Shown: in pieces, positions 46,301 through 59,400 of the stretch
Position numbering within the stretch: the stretch's first letter is position 1
Layout: each line of letters opens with the position of its first letter
NCBI GenBank assembly: GCA_035772785.1
Contig: JAOCPU010000011.1
Span: 496,001 to 560,000 of the forward strand
Direction of reading: 5' to 3'
DNA from: Phlebiopsis flavidoalba
Taxonomy: Eukaryota > Basidiomycota > Agaricomycetes > Polyporales > Phanerochaetaceae
Length of the DNA stretch: 64,000 nt
Notes under the pieces: model-generated
Seen by the model: only the letters and a program-made list of their open reading frames with translations
Databases searched by the model: none
Told to the model about the DNA's origin: nothing
Made by a program: the position numbers and the translations under genes

Positions 46301-46994
46301 CAAAAGGTATCACGTACAAAGTTTCGCGACCTTATCGAATCGTCAATCCCCGGGTATAACGAGTCCCAAAGCCAGGGATGATTCCCGCCAGAGGACGATC
46401 AGGGGTCGTATTCTGCCCCACTCATGCTCACGTCTCTACGTAATCCTCTTCCTCCTGCCAAGCCCAGCGCTCAGCGTGAGTGCACTAGCGTGGTGCGCTG
46501 CTGTTGTAAAACAGTTCTGCCCTCGTAGGGATTGACCCCGTTCTCGTCGTCCCCTGTTCGCATACGACCAGGCGTGGTGAGGCTTTCGTCCGGGTCGAAC
46601 TGATCCCTCGATATGTGGTCAAATGATGCAAACCCTGAGAACGGTCCAGGTCCCGAGTTATGTCTTGGATATTCGACGTCAGAGTCGTCCGGTGGTGGAA
46701 GAAGGTGGAGAGAGATATCGGTATGTTGAAGGTTCTGTTCAAGCTGGATACGATGTTGCTCAAGTTCGTCGCCTTGAATGCTGAACTCTAGTGAGCCCGA
46801 CCCGCGCAGACATCTATGAAGGTTTCGCTAAAGGATGCTGAATTGTGCGATGATGGAGGGAAAGGGGTGAGGGTGGCTGGCGGTCTAGCGCGTAACGAAC
46901 CAAGACGCGAAAGTGAGACCCTGTGCCAGAACAAGGCACAGCTCACGTGATCGCCGCACGCGGACTCCTGTTCTTGGGCACGATTCTTTGGCAT
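43320..46994 (-). CDS. Spindle-pole-body / centrosome protein, Cep57-Ppc89-like
   Basis: A coiled-coil structural protein of the spindle pole body type. The N-terminal region (about 46.8-46.3 kb) is acidic and Ser-rich (LLPPPDDSDVEYPRHN; GRMRTGDDENGVNPYEG). A middle part (45.9-45.5 kb) has SLPPTPPSTEHASKFTK and MARGLAQEIEYEQNREGA, then GKVYLPDITGLTN. Next comes a long coiled coil (GLRELELELEECKDEAFSRE; NQLRQEVERLAGEVEVL). Basic disordered text with RPKKSRASNTSIQS follows. The C-terminus carries the microtubule-binding-type block RNVLAEHLREVIDVLEQK and GDQIASLYDLLTYGDKPLEE. The last exon probably stops at 43320 after an intron starting GTAAGC at 43412. The exact start is uncertain. It is divergent from ORC2. 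The CLD-like and MT-binding blocks make Cep57/Ppc89 family the best call. Confidence 0.72.
46943..46950. promoter_or_regulatory. E-box TCACGTGA upstream of ORC2
   Basis: GCTCACGTGATCG lies about 125 bp before the ORC2 start, at the 5' end of the divergent Cep57-like gene. It is the same 8-mer as in the ERG24 promoter. It may be a bHLH (Cbf1-type) site; it may also fall inside the first exon of the neighbour. Confidence 0.25.
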
Positions 46995-47073
46995 ACCCGG
47001 GTCGAACGCGCAAAAAAAGAGCTATGGCCGGGGGAAATGTTCCAAAGCTGAGCACGATTCTTTGCAACCCGCC

Positions 47074-48324
47074 ACAACATGGACGCAAGCGATGCTAATT
47101 ACTCTGATGAAGAGTTGTCGGACGACCTGGGATATGACAGACGACATTTTGCCACCACCCTCCTTTGATCATCAAATACTTTGCCCAAAACCACAAACGA
47201 ACCAGAACATCCTCCAATATCTTCTCCAGGCCTCTTAAACCCCTTTAACCGCACAAGAATACGGCTCTGCGATAGTAGGTCTATATGGAAATAAGACCTC
47301 GACCATTGCATGGGATGGATCAAGTCACGATTTTACTGTCGTCGCGGTTGCATGATGCAGCTCGGCGAAGGTTTTAACCTGCTACTAGTACGGGGCGGGG
47401 TCGAAAAGAGAAGTTCTCAACTCTCTTGCCAAGAAGATTAACAGCAAGAGAAAGGATGTCATTGTTGTCTATCCCTTCAGCCCAGGCTTCTCGATCAAAG
47501 GACCTGCTCGCATCAATCGAAAACATCCCTTCCCTCCAGGAGCTGCCCCCCTTCAAGCGGACCGGGTTTGGAGGCTCAAACGCGACGAATCGCGCAATTC
47601 TACACGCGGGAGGATCAAACTCGTGAACTATATCTGGCGGTACACAACATCGACGCGCCATCTCTCAGAAAACCCCAAAGTGCAGTCGTGTATCTCCGTC
47701 CTTGCTTCGACCCCTCGAATACACATCGTTTGCGTCTGTCGACAACACTGCCTTTCCTCTACTCTGGTCATTCACGGAAACTTTCGCTCGCAAGTCCCAG
47801 ACACAGTACTGGGTCATCGAAAGGTTATGCCTGGCTGATTTACGATATCGCTACCCTCAAGGGGGGGGCACCTTACGATTTCGAGCTCGCCCCACGCCGA
47901 CCGTGCCCTCCATATCTGGAGGATCACAATCCAAGACTTCGCGTCCACAGAGAGACGTTCCGGGTACTACCACTACGGGCCTGCTCACAGAAGTTGCTGC
48001 TCGGCACATCCTCGTTTCGGTCACCCAGAAAGCGAAGAAACTCTTTGTTTTTATTGGGAACCAAACAGTTGGAGACCTCAGAGGCGGAAGCAGATGGTGC
48101 TTATGATCCGCAGAAGGCAGCGTTCGATTATAGCATGCTGTTTAATCTGGCACGAGACAATTTTTGTGGCGACAAATGATACCGCATTGCGGGCATTGAT
48201 GAGCGAATTCAAGGACCACAGCCTCATGGTGTCCGCTACGCAAGTAACCGGAGGGGAGGCAGTTTGGATACCTTTGAGGAGGGATGCTCTGACGAAGATT
48301 GTTGATGATCTCAAACAAGAGTAG
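47074..48324 (+). CDS. ORC2: Origin recognition complex subunit 2
   Basis: Part of the six-subunit complex that marks replication origins. It begins MDASDANYSDEELSDDLGYD near 47080. Motifs: FDHQILCPKPQ and NILQYLLQASK, a P-loop-like region (NLLLVRGGVEKEVLNSLAKK in a shifted frame), KRKDVIVVYPFSPGFSIKG, LYLAVHNIDAPSLRKP, LLASTPRIHIVASVDNTAFP (across frames), GLLTEVAARHILVSVTQKAK with KKLFVFIG, AFDYSMLFNLARDNF, and the C-terminal winged-helix block NDTALRALMSEFKDHSLMVS, then GGEAVWIPLRRDALTKIVDD, stop at 48324. At about 400 residues it is short for ORC2 because the variable N-terminal tail is minimal. Frame breaks near 47130, 47640, 47690, 47860 and 48170. Confidence 0.93.
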
Positions 48325-48435
48325 TATAGAGAGGGAATGATGGTGCCAATCGCACGAAGATACTCTAGTAGTCATTCCGTCTTACTTGTACAACGTGGGA
48401 AGTTTTGTCACGACTCATAGCTATGATACGTTTAT

Positions 48436-48462
48436 ATAATAAACGCGACCCACCCATAGTGT
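48436..48462. repeat. Solo copy of the CCACCCATAGT inverted-repeat end
   Basis: ATAATAAACGCGACCCACCC followed by ATAGTGT resembles both ends of the candidate element at 23640-24412. It lies between ORC2 and DAD1, with no partner repeat nearby. Confidence 0.4.
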
Positions 48463-48671
48463 AACACCCTCTCCGCAACTTGTGAAATTTCGTTAATTTT
48501 GCAATGGGCGTCTAACGAATGCTGAGGGACGCAGAGGGACGCCCGCGGTCAAACGTATCAAACGCCATAAAGGGGCTGTTCTTCCTCCTCTCACGACGCT
48601 GATAGTTTCGGTGAGTCTATCTCCTACCAGTGCAACCGATGCATTCCGATTGGTCGGTGTAGGAGGTTCAA

Positions 48672-48993
48672 ATGGCACATACGGACGACGAGAATTCGTT
48701 CTTTGAGCGAGAACGTGATCGCCTCACAGCGGAAATCACAGCCGTGAGTCGCGTACCGAACGAGATGATGATGACGCGTGCAAATACTGACGAATGGCAG
48801 GGATTCGAGGAATTGGCTTCCATGTAGCAACCAACTCAACAGAAAATTGGAAGAAGTACTGGGTATGACGCGCGAATATGAAACCATTGCTGCTCTGTGG
48901 CACAGTTTCCACCTCCTGATGCGAAGTCAGAAAGAGGAAGATCCGACTGAGGGCAGACACAAGGATTACCGGGAACGGGGGGACACGTACTGA
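48672..48993 (+). CDS. DAD1: DASH complex subunit Dad1
   Basis: A small subunit of the fungal DASH/Dam1 ring that couples kinetochores to microtubules. Exon 1 (48672-48743) encodes MAHTDDENSFFERERDRL and then TAEITA. An intron of 57 nt (48744-48800, GTGAGT...GGCAG) follows. Exon 2 reads GFEELASM, then after a one-base frame break SNQLNRKLEEVLGMTREYET and IAALWHSFHLLM, which is the Dad1 domain. It stops at 48993 after a short hydrophilic tail. About 88 residues, normal for Dad1. Confidence 0.92.
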
Positions 48994-49212
48994 CTCAGGT
49001 CGGGTACGAAACATCAGTGACTTACGTCACCGATGTGGTCGAGCAGCGGTTCAGGCAACACAGAAAGTCCCCATTCAATTCATGATAAATACTAGTAATT
49101 CGACATTTATGAGATGGCAGGTATCCAGGATACACAAATGCTACAAAGGCATGCTACGTGATACGTCGTGATAATCATCTGTGGATAAAGGCGTGAACAA
49201 ATAAAAACAAGG

Positions 49213-52200
49213 TTATATATCAGCCCATGAAGCAACCTGCAGAAGGATATCACGCGTAAGGAAAGTAGCCACTTCAGTACGAGGCTAAAACGTGGACATA
49301 CCCATGAGAAGCCGGTAAACTCGGCCTGGTCGCGACTAGAGAGCTGACCGTTGCACTGGTTGTGAGCGTTGGCTGCTCACGCGTAAACTCCTGTCGAAGT
49401 TGCTTGTGTCTGCGCTTCCGTTCTAGGGGCGAGGATAAGCGATTAGCGTCAATTTGGACGACGACACTTACGATAGTAGGGAAGTATGGTGGAGGGATAC
49501 GCTTATTGAGAACGTCATCGAAGTTCACGTCCTTGAAGAATGGATGACGCTTAATTTCCTCTGCATCAGCCTTTCCCGAACCAAGTCGCCGCGTAGGATC
49601 GCGAGTGAGCAGCTGTAGGTTTTCAGAACCAGCTGACATGCGGATTTTGGGTAATACACCGACCTTCTGTAAGATAGAGACCGCATCTCGGGGCATAGTG
49701 ATGGGGTACAGTGGTTCATCTTCTAGAATGGCGTCGAAGATTTCGTCCTCGTCATCACCTCGGAAAGGCGACTGCCCGAGCACATCTCATACGTGAGCAC
49801 ACCGAACGCCCACCAGTCGACTGCCCGGCCGTATCTTTGCTCTAACAAAATCTAGGACACCGTTAATACAACTATACGAAGAGATGGGACGAAGCGTACC
49901 TCCGGCGCCATGAACTCTGGAGTACCACAGAAGGTGCTAGTGGTTGAGCCGTTGCCACATATCCTCTTTTGCACAGACCATAGTCGGCAACCTTAACGTG
50001 TCCATCGAGCGTGAGGAGAATGTTGTCAAGCTTCAGATCGCTAGAGTGCGAGGTTCATAAGCAAGATTGATAGCCAAAGATGCCTCACTCACCGATAAAT
50101 GATACCGTTAGCATGGAAGTACTCCAGGCCAGAAGAACCTCCGAGGCGTAGAACTTTGCTTGCCGAAGGGAAAACTGCTTGCGTTGGATATGCAACATGA
50201 GATCACCTCCGCTCACATACTCCATGACGAAGTAAAAACTCGAGTCTCAGTTTGGAAACAGGAGTGAAGGCCGAGCAGGAAGGGGTGTCTCTCGCGAGCG
50301 GCAGCAAGGAAGACCCGCTTCTCGGACCGTGTGCTATCACAAGAGTGAGTAAAAGCGAAGCAGCACGGCCTATAGCCACTCACCTCTCGACTTCATCGTT
50401 ATCGATGATGAATTCCTTTTTTCAGTACTTTGATTGCGTACAAGCTGCTTGTCTTCTTCTCTTCCGCCAACATGACTTTTACCGAAGTTTACCCTTACCG
50501 AGGACAGCGAGGAAGTTGAAGTCGTCGAGACCGACTTTTCGCTTTCCACGGAACTGTTGTTGGGGTGCAACTTGTTGGGCGGCTGGCGGGAGCGAGACTT
50601 GTCTTTCAGGTGGTGAGATCGTGGTTTACGCTTCCTTGCGAGTATTGTTTTGTCGGGACTGGTGGTTGCTGTGGCTGCCGCTTGAGATAAGGTCAGACAA
50701 ACGTTGTATATCCTATTCAAAAGGCCGTGACATACCTGGTAAGCGAAGGGATCTTGTTCGTACGGTGGGGCCGGTCGACCTTGCTGAGGGGAGGGGGGTT
50801 GCATTGGCTCAGTGGGGAATGCAGGACGGCCACCTGGACCTGTCGGTAGTGTGACGCGTCGCAGAGGAGGGCGTGCTGGGAGGGTAAGGACTTGATGCTT
50901 GTTGCACCGGCGGCGCCATCCTCGAATCCTGTCGTAGATCTTTCGCGGGTAGCTGGGGAGACTGGCGAGCGTAGCCATAATCGGCAGGTTTGGGGGGGGG
51001 TGGTGGAGGCTCATTGCCGACAAGTTGCATGCGGTCCATGTCGGAAGAGATCTGCTCCATCGAAGACTCAATTTGTGACGGCGCGCCAACATACTGTGAA
51101 GGAGGAGCATAGACCGGTTTTTTGCTGCTGCTGGACACGGCCTCCGCGTGTTCGATTGATGTCCTTCCAGTCACGTAATAGGATGTTGGCAGTCTCCATG
51201 GACATACCGCAAAAGTCGGGAACAAGATGTGCGCAGTTGGCGTGACATGTAATGTCGCACTCTGTGCATCTGCGCGCGCGTTCTTGCGACCGAGGGGAAG
51301 CATGTAACCGCAGTGACAACACCAGTTTCGCCCCGATGTTGGTAATAGGCTCGAAGCGATGTGGAATACGATGGTTAATCTTCTCCGCATCGTCGTCCTG
51401 AATCATGTGTAAGTACGTATGACGGTAAAGCACACAGCGGACTTACTCCCGTATTTGACTTCGATATACATTTCGTGACGACTTTCTCATAGCACTTTTT
51501 GGTAGTTTTTTTTGTGGCAAGTATACCGACAATCCTCGCATTGAATAACCCCACCCGTGCGTTGAGAAGGAACTCGTTGCAGAACGCGCACAGTATGATC
51601 TGGTAGAACTGGCGTTGTACAAACTTGTGTCCATTCATTTCGTGAATTTCGTCCTTTGCGCTTTCGAACGGGCACCTTGCCGTCCCAAGCCGCCAGGTGC
51701 GTCCGAGCGGCCTCTTGCGGACATTTTTCCTTAACTAGTCCCAGATGAAAAACTTGATCGTAGGTTGTCGGTGAGGATGGACTTACTGAAGTTAAGTTGT
51801 AAGGCAATAGCACCCGCAGGCTCAACGGCAAACCACGCGTCCCACTCCTTTCGGAAAGGCCAGTAGAACTCGCGGTCTGTTTTGTTCATGACGCGGTTGT
51901 CGCCGAACCCGATAGGTGCATATTCATGTCTCCGGACTGCCCGCCCATCGGGAAACCACCTCCTGGAGATGATACTGCACCGTCTCCGTCCATAGCTATG
52001 TGCGGCTGGTTACCCAACCTCCTTGTCCGGTTTCCATCATGACCTTCTGCCTTCGCTGCGCTCCATCCCACGAGGTCCGTTTGATTTTTGATCCAACAGC
52101 AAGCCAATCGGTACGTGGGTTTTCATTTCGCTGACTTGTTTTATCGAAGATAGCTACTTCGGACTTCGTTCGCTTTGTCAACTGGGTGATCTCGAATTCT

Positions 52201-53287
52201 TCCATCCAACGATCTGTTTCTTGTGGGGTGCGAACGCGCACGTTTGGGTACCATTCAACCTTAAAGGACACATAGGTTTCAATAGCTTTGGATGAGGAGC
52301 GAGTGAACGTCCAGTTGATACGACAGGGGCATGATCTAGTTCCTCGGGCGCCCTTGAGGTGTTATCTGGAGTTTGCCGGATAAAGGTTTGTTTCGCAAGT
52401 TGTCCTTTCTCTCGGACCCCTTCGACGCCGGGACCAACCGGTCCTTTGGGTACTGGGGGAGCGGTTCAACGAGACACTCGTGCGGTACTGTAATACACAG
52501 CTTACCACTGTCGTCTTCCTCAGCATCGTCCAAGATGTGCAATGTCTTGTATCGTTTCAATGCCGTCTGAAGAAGCGCGATCTTCCGTTCACTTTCCACA
52601 CGCTTGCCCTCCGCATCAGCCTTTGATTTGCGTTTGTCACCGTCGGCCTGGTACAGCTTCGCCATTTTGTCGATTCCCTTCTTATATTGCATCTCGACTT
52701 GAAGCTTGAACTCGAGTTGATGAAGCATCGCGAGAGATCTTGGCTGTGGTATGTGGGGTATCTGCCTTAATAGATCCAGGTTGGTGTATGTCTTTCGGCT
52801 TAGGTGGTGCGCCTTGAGGTGAGTCGTAAGGGGGAGCACCCCCAGAGCGCATCTCTGGCGAGGATGGGCCACGAGAATCGGATCGCCCACCATAGCTGGA
52901 TGAACTAGAAGACTAAAAACCAGACACTATCAGTACGCGACGAAGTTTCTGTCAAATTGGCATGCGACGCACTTGGCCCGCCAAACTCCCTGATCTAGAG
53001 AGTGATCAGCGCGTTGCGACTTGCATCATTTTACGGAGACTGAAGTTCGCGTAGCGTATCCTCGAAATAGGAGAGCGAACGCTCTGCTTCTCTGATGGCG
53101 GCATCGTTTCGCCTTAGGACTTCGGGATTGTTGGTTGCCCCTGCCGTAAGAGCTGGGATGCCTCGAGGACCTTGCGCTCGGTCTGGATACGTTTGTAGAC
53201 ATCCTGAATCTTCTGTCTAGCTCGTGCGCCTGTGTCGATATCAGATCAGGCGATGATTTGGCGAGCGAGGGCGGCGCGCGCACCATG
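49213..53287 (-). CDS. PKC1: Protein kinase C (fungal Pkc1 type)
   Basis: The kinase of the cell-wall integrity pathway, activated by Rho1 and diacylglycerol-type signals. First HR1: [20 protein letters not shown] at about 53.2 kb. Second HR1: [20 protein letters not shown] at about 52.7 kb. C2-like region: [20 protein letters not shown]. Two C1 zinc fingers: [18 protein letters not shown] with [10 protein letters not shown] pieces, and [46 protein letters not shown] Pro/Gln-rich linker, then the AGC kinase: VLGKGNFGK and YAIKVLKK (inferred across frames near 50.5 kb), [23 protein letters not shown], and [21 protein letters not shown]-terminal extension ends EFTGFSW, intron, VASWADI, stop at 49213. 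The start codon is uncertain; a short first exon or leader may lie upstream of 53287. Confidence 0.92.
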
Positions 53288-53517
53288 GGCCCTGAATCGA
53301 GAAAGCCACCGAGGATGTGGCGGGCGGTGGTAGACGTTTCAAGGTAGAGCAGATAGGACTCAGTCCTCTATGGTTGCCGGAGGGGCGGTGATCTGTGTGC
53401 GTCTGCTTGTTCATCTACACTGCCGCATTGGGCATATCGGACAAATTAATCCGGATACACGAAATCCATCGAGATAATTAAATCCTTCGACACGCTTCTT
53501 TCATCTCGACCACCACC

Positions 53518-55674
53518 ATGCCCACAGTCATGTACACAACCGTCGTCCGGGAGGTGCACGAAGACTTTGTGCTGTATATTAAAGCCCATCATTCGCTGAT
53601 TGCGGGTGAAACCGAGCGTAGACGCCCCGTGCGTGCTAAGGGTCGTCTACCCAACATTGACGTCGTCTCCCGAGGAGACGTCGTACTGAGTTTTAAATGG
53701 ACTTTCGAATGGCCGACCGCAATACCCACAGAAAACGATGGCTCGCTCAGCGCCCCTGAAACACGTTTTATAGCTACCTGACCACAGCAAGTTTTTCTGC
53801 ACTCGCTCGTGTTGCAATGGCTTACCCCACGCTCTGTCGGCCTCAGAATGCACGCATTCTAGGAAGTGCGAGCACCGTCTCGGCCGCATGAATATCGACA
53901 AAGAAGACGACATCGTGAAAGGTACGTCACGGAAGCTATGAGAGTCACTTCTGACGGCTGCAATAGTTAACCTATCTCCATCCCATCCGTACGAGGTCGA
54001 AAACGGCTATCCCGAAGTCGTTTTAAAAAACTTCCCATCAAGCTAAGTTTCATATATCGCCTCACTTGGCGCGAAGAGCAGACTGTTCGGTACGTTGTTA
54101 ACTGATTGATTCATTACATGAGTGATTCGAATGATTTGTGTTAGCCCACAACATCTTCTTTGAACAATCATATCTACCATTCACTACAAGTTTGAACATC
54201 GGCGGTGGAGAAAACTGTTGTTGTTCATTTTGTGAGGTCGGTGAAAGAGGGGAATATGTTAGCGTCGACAGTTGCTCACACCTAACAGACGCGAATTCTA
54301 CCCCCTGATATTCGGTCTGTTGCGCCAGGTGAGCCACATGGTCCGCTCCGTTACGTGTTGAATCATGTTCACGCGCAAGCCAGAAGTTACGCGCTGAGAA
54401 GGCTTACTACTCTCATATATCTTGGAACGTATCAAGAGTTCTATCCAGATCATCAGCTTCCAGATTGAGGCATGATGCAACAAACTCCTCGATGTCAGTT
54501 TCGTTCCATTGTTTTTCATAGTACACACGATTCACATTCTAAGATTGTAGCGTCTCAGGAAGAACCTCTCCAAGGAGTCACCCATATCAGCGCGGTGCTT
54601 ATAGGCGACATCTTTTGGAGGCCCGGAAGACCCCAATGTGAATCTTTTCGCACACAATCTTAAATGGAGAAAATTGCGAAATAGAAATGTTATCCTCAGC
54701 ACTCTCTCGTCCTTATGAGATTGCACATTCGTTCCATTCCATTCAAGTTTTCATCCTAGTTCAGCATCATCACAACTCTTCAGCAAGCTTGACCTTCGTT
54801 GGTTCTAGAGCTCGCGTGTCACGTTGGACTTGGATCTGTAGACGATTTTCGCCATAACCGATGTGTCGGGCGAGCCTTCTATCGACGGCGATTGTACTTC
54901 GACCAGCAGCAACTACGATGGGAAAAACTTGCCAGCTCTGCCACTTCGAGGTCTTGGTGATGACAATGTGCAGGGCTCTGTGTCGCTGACAAGCGAGGAA
55001 GACATCGTGTCCGATTCTGCAAGACCCCCAAGATCGCGCCCTCTAACAAGCAACCATTGTTCAATCTGACGACGATGGCGGAAACAAACATCTATCTCTC
55101 GAGCGGCGAAGACACTCCACGAACCTACTTCTACGAACCAGTTTGACAAAGGGTTCAACGACTCATCATTGCATCCTCGGTTCGCGCCGATAGCTCACGC
55201 TCATCCAGTCCTGTATTTTCTCCGGGCAGCTCCCCAAGAAGACTTTCCGCAGAGGTATACTCTGTAAACCACTCGTTTTTCTATTTTCAGGCCTCATCGT
55301 CCTTTAGACTCCGTACGGGAGCCAGCTCGCTGTTTTCCAGGCCTCTGCTTATTTGGCAATCCCGGCGACAAACCTTGGTTCCAAAATACGATCTCCGATG
55401 CTCTTCTAGACTTCAAGCGTGACACTCGTTCAAATTCTTCTTATAACGACTTGCTGCGATCGTCTACACCCCTCCAGCTGTGATACTCTTGCAACCCTTT
55501 CTTACGACGACGACTTGCTTGAGACTTATTTAGGACCAGGATCCAACTCCGGTAGGACTTGTGTCCTTTAGCCCTACTAGTACTGGAGACGACATTATCG
55601 TCGACTCGGAGGAAGAGCCAGAGGATATTGACCACTTGGATTTCACGGAGGAAGTCGAGCTTTGGGACATCTAG
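53518..55674 (+). CDS. Unrecognised multi-exon gene with acidic C-terminus
   Basis: No family recognised. A first open frame from 53518 reads MPTVMYTTVVREVHEDFVLY. Later pieces include MNIDKEDDIVK followed by a plausible intron (GTACGT...) and NLSPSHPYEVENGYPEVV, then FGGPEDPNVNLFAHN and KWRKLRN. The 3' third has ETNIYLSSGEDTPRTYFYEP, SSRSSSPVFSPGSSPRRLS, CFPGLCLFGNPGDKPWFQN, and a strongly acidic end (DDIIVDSEEEPEDIDHLDFT, EEVELWDI), stop at 55674. The reading frame changes repeatedly, so it could be one gene of about 600 residues or two. It is divergent from PKC1 with about 230 bp between. Confidence 0.45.
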
Positions 55675-56498
55675 ATGACCTGGATGATTGAGGACTTTCG
55701 CGGTTATTGTGTGTTACTGTGCTAGCTTGATGATCATTCATGAATGCCATTCCACTGGAAATAAAACGTTTCGCGTATGAAATTATGTGTGTACCCTCGG
55801 CAACGCATTGATAGCGTATGATATGATTAGCGAATCCTCTCTGAATCGGCCCAGCGGCCATAGGCTCAGAGCAGCCTGCCATGCGCCACACATAAGTACG
55901 CCACACAGCATGAATTGTCACTCAGGGCCGATGTATATGATATCTAGTCTTCATGTCAACACGATCAACTGTTGCCTTGTATTGTAGGAAGTACAGATTA
56001 TAGATGCGATAGCACAGAAAATGTATGCAGTGCAAGAAGATGTAGGAAGCAGGGCCCAAAATATGGTGAACAGACGGGACAAGAAGAAATGATCCGATGA
56101 GTACTAATAACAGCATTCCCGAAATTTTACAAATAGCGTGGTCGATGTGGAACAAATGCAGGTGTGTGCAATGAAGGATGTTTGCGTGTGATATGTCCCG
56201 ATGAAAAGCAGGGTCGTCTAAGGCGGAGTGCGTAAAATTACAATGTAGTGGTCTTCCCAGGGAAATTCCGTCAGTTCTGTAGGCTGCGACGGGGTTTCAT
56301 GGAAGGCGGCGCGCCCGTTGATGATGATAAAAGACTCGGCTGAAGATAGGCTCGAGCGGCGCATATATCCGTGCGGAAGATGTTTTTTGACACATCCGTG
56401 GTTTAGTGCTTTCCGTTCGCTTTATTAACGCCCCTGAGCTCGTTCACCAAGCGCTATGGAGCAGGTAAGTCAGTGGCCGACAAGGTTATGGGTGTGGG
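55675..56498. other. Intergenic region between convergent genes
   Basis: AT-richer sequence with no coding signal, between the 3' ends of the unknown gene and the MPS1 kinase gene. Hydrophobic open frames on the minus strand near 55920-56150 look like chance products of AT-rich DNA. Confidence 0.5.
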
Positions 56499-59400
56499 CT
56501 AAGTTCTCACCAGTGCTTCCGCTTCCATCGCCGCCCCATCAAAAATTCTGTGCCGGTTTATTTTTCCGCAACTAATTCCGTAGGCAAGCAGCTGAGCCAT
56601 GAAGAACGGATTGATAATGGTCTCATCTCCTTCCAAGACAGGTTTTTTACTCGGCGGGCGGGCGGCGAGGGCGGAGGAGGGGGCGGCGACGGCAGCGATG
56701 CTAGTACGGCTTCGCAATCAGCACCAAAGTCAGAGAGCCGCTGCAGGACCACACTCACGTTCACGCATCGTCAGCCAGTTCTCCTCCAATAACTCCGGAA
56801 TCGTCACTCGCTCCTTAGGGTTGCGCGGTCAGACACCGTTTCATGGTATCAATGAGGCTCGGTTGGTACTAGCACTTTTAAGTGCTCGAGGCGCCTCGGG
56901 GGAGAGTTTGGTTCGGTTCTTGGTGCGAGTGGTGCCGCGTACTCGGGGAACTCGACGACGTACGAACCATCAGGAATGGCCTTCATCTTATGATAAACGG
57001 AGAGGGAGTGAAATGGTGGGTTTCCATACACCATTTGGTACAGGATACAGCCGAGTGACCAGACATCACTCTGTCGCCCGACCTTGAGTCGACGCAAACC
57101 GTCCGGTACCTCGATAGCTTCTGGACTCATGTAGTTAACGGTGCCGATCTAGGGCGGTTGTCAAAACGTGATTTGAAAAATATTAGGCAAAACTCTTACC
57201 TGATGGTCGCGCTGAATATTCGTTGTGTCGTTCGCAATGGCGTTGGCGATGCCAAAATCGATGAGCTTCAGCTGTCCTCGTACCAGTACAAAGTTGGCGG
57301 GCTTCAGATCCGAATGTACAATCTTCTCGTCGTGGATCACTTGAACAGCTTGAAGCATCTGTGCACCGTGTAAGACAATCTCCTTGTTTGAAGCACATTA
57401 TACGCACCTGTTTCCAGTAATACGATACCCATACCAAGTCCACAGGCTCTTTCTGCTGCTCTTGTAATAGTTTCGCAAGATCTATACATATCAGTCGATA
57501 CATGCCCTATCCAGGCCAATAAGATTACTCACCGATCTCGCCACACTCCATGACCAACATGAGGTGACCTTTGGATCCGCCACCACCAGCCTTGACCTCA
57601 CTGTCAATTAAACGAATTATTCGATGGTTGCCATCGAGCCGTTTGAGAAGAGCAATCTCGTTCATATAACCGTTCATCGATTCTGGATCGTCTTGTCCAA
57701 TGAGACCCGCTTTTAAGGGCGTACATCTCCTGTGAGCCATCCATCACGCGATATACCGAGACGAACCGCCCTTGCCAAGCATGTCAAGACGCGTGTACGT
57801 CTTCTTATTAACCTAGCGCACGGGTACTCAACATACACCAAGTAATCTACGAGAAAGTGACTCACAACGAAGGTTCGAGTCCGTCCATCCCCATTGACAG
57901 GAGCGGGAAACAGACTGGGTTTGTTGATTGTCGTACAGGAACGGGCGGCGGCCGCATCTTCTCTCCTTGTCTGGGACGTGGATTAAGTTCACCGCTACTC
58001 CCGCTCTCCTTGCCGTTAGCAGCGGCAGGTTTGATATTCGTCCACGGCCGGCCGATCTCCAAAGCTGTTTCTTCGTTCATCACCACCCCAGGTCTTCCCT
58101 GCTACCGGCACCGCAGTAGATGCCGTCGTACCGTTTGTGGTTTGAGAGTTCAGGTGCGGTAGGGGGGCGACGTTGTCGCTGCATGGGATTCGCCTGGAGG
58201 CCGTTCTGCGCGGGATAAAGCGGCTCGGCCACCGGAACCCGGGTTCGAGCCAGAGGAATCCCGCTTTCCTGACTCCCTGTGGTTTGGCGAAGGCCCCTCG
58301 TGCAGATGCATTCATGACAGTCGGGGAGCCGAGGACTGGCGATTCGGTGCGAAGGGTCTCGGAGTCTATACGTTGGGTGGCCATAAGAATTTCGTAGGTG
58401 CGGCGTGGCATGCACGTGTGGGGGCGATGGACTTTGCCGAGCTTCGTACGATAGTCGAGATTCTTGGGTAGATGCGCCCGGTGGGGCATGGGCTTTGACC
58501 AATTCCATCGCGCGACCTACGTCGGGTTGTTCATCAGCGTGTGTTGGGAAACCACACTTCAGCTTTGCTTACGTTCAAGCTCATCGAACTCGTCAGGCTC
58601 ATCTCCTGAAACTTGATGTGATAAAGTGAGTTTGCAATACGGCGCACAATCCGTACATGTACGCACGTAGACCCATTTCCTGCTCCTGTCTCATCTTTTC
58701 CTCCATCGTAACTCTTCGCGCACCACGATTCGTTACGGCTAGCCTTGCGTAAGACTGCTGAAACTGAGGGAAGGGGATATCGTCTTGGGCTTCGCTCATG
58801 CTTGCTGAGCGTCGTGGCCGAGTGGCCCCAGTGGACATCGCAAGCGCAGAACGAGGCCTGTCATAAACATATGGCTCCTCTTCGACTATAGACAGGTGAG
58901 TTTTGGGTTTTAAAGAATACAGTCGTATCCTGCGTACGATCTTCCAGCTCCGTGATGACTTCTGGCCCCCGTTTCATGCGTGCCGCACGGTTGGGTACGG
59001 GTACGGACGTGCCTCCCCTGTGCCGAGAGAATTCGCTGCGGTACAGGTATAAGGTCGGTAAGTGGTTTTGCAGATGTGGACGAAGAAGGCAGTGCGTAGA
59101 CATCTCCGTTTTTCTTTGCTTTCTGTGGCCTCTCGTAGTTCATCAAGACGGACTCTGCGTGCACCGGTCATCTTGCGAGCAGTGCTAGAAAGTCCCGTAG
59201 ACATAGGTGGCCGGACAGACGAAGCAGCTGGAGTTCCCAGTTGTGCAGGGCCAGAAGAAACACGGGTGAAGTGACGCGTGGTAGTCGCAGTCGAAGGTGG
59301 CACGTCCACTGTGGACGGTGCACTCTCCGAAACGTGATAGCGATGCGCGGCCACCATCTAAGGCGGGGCGAGGCGATGGGGCATTATTGTAAATTATGTC

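Noticed and set aside
57868..57884. B-box-like GGTTCGAGTCC suggesting a tRNA
   Set aside because: No cloverleaf can be built upstream, and the reverse strand is coding sequence of MPS1.
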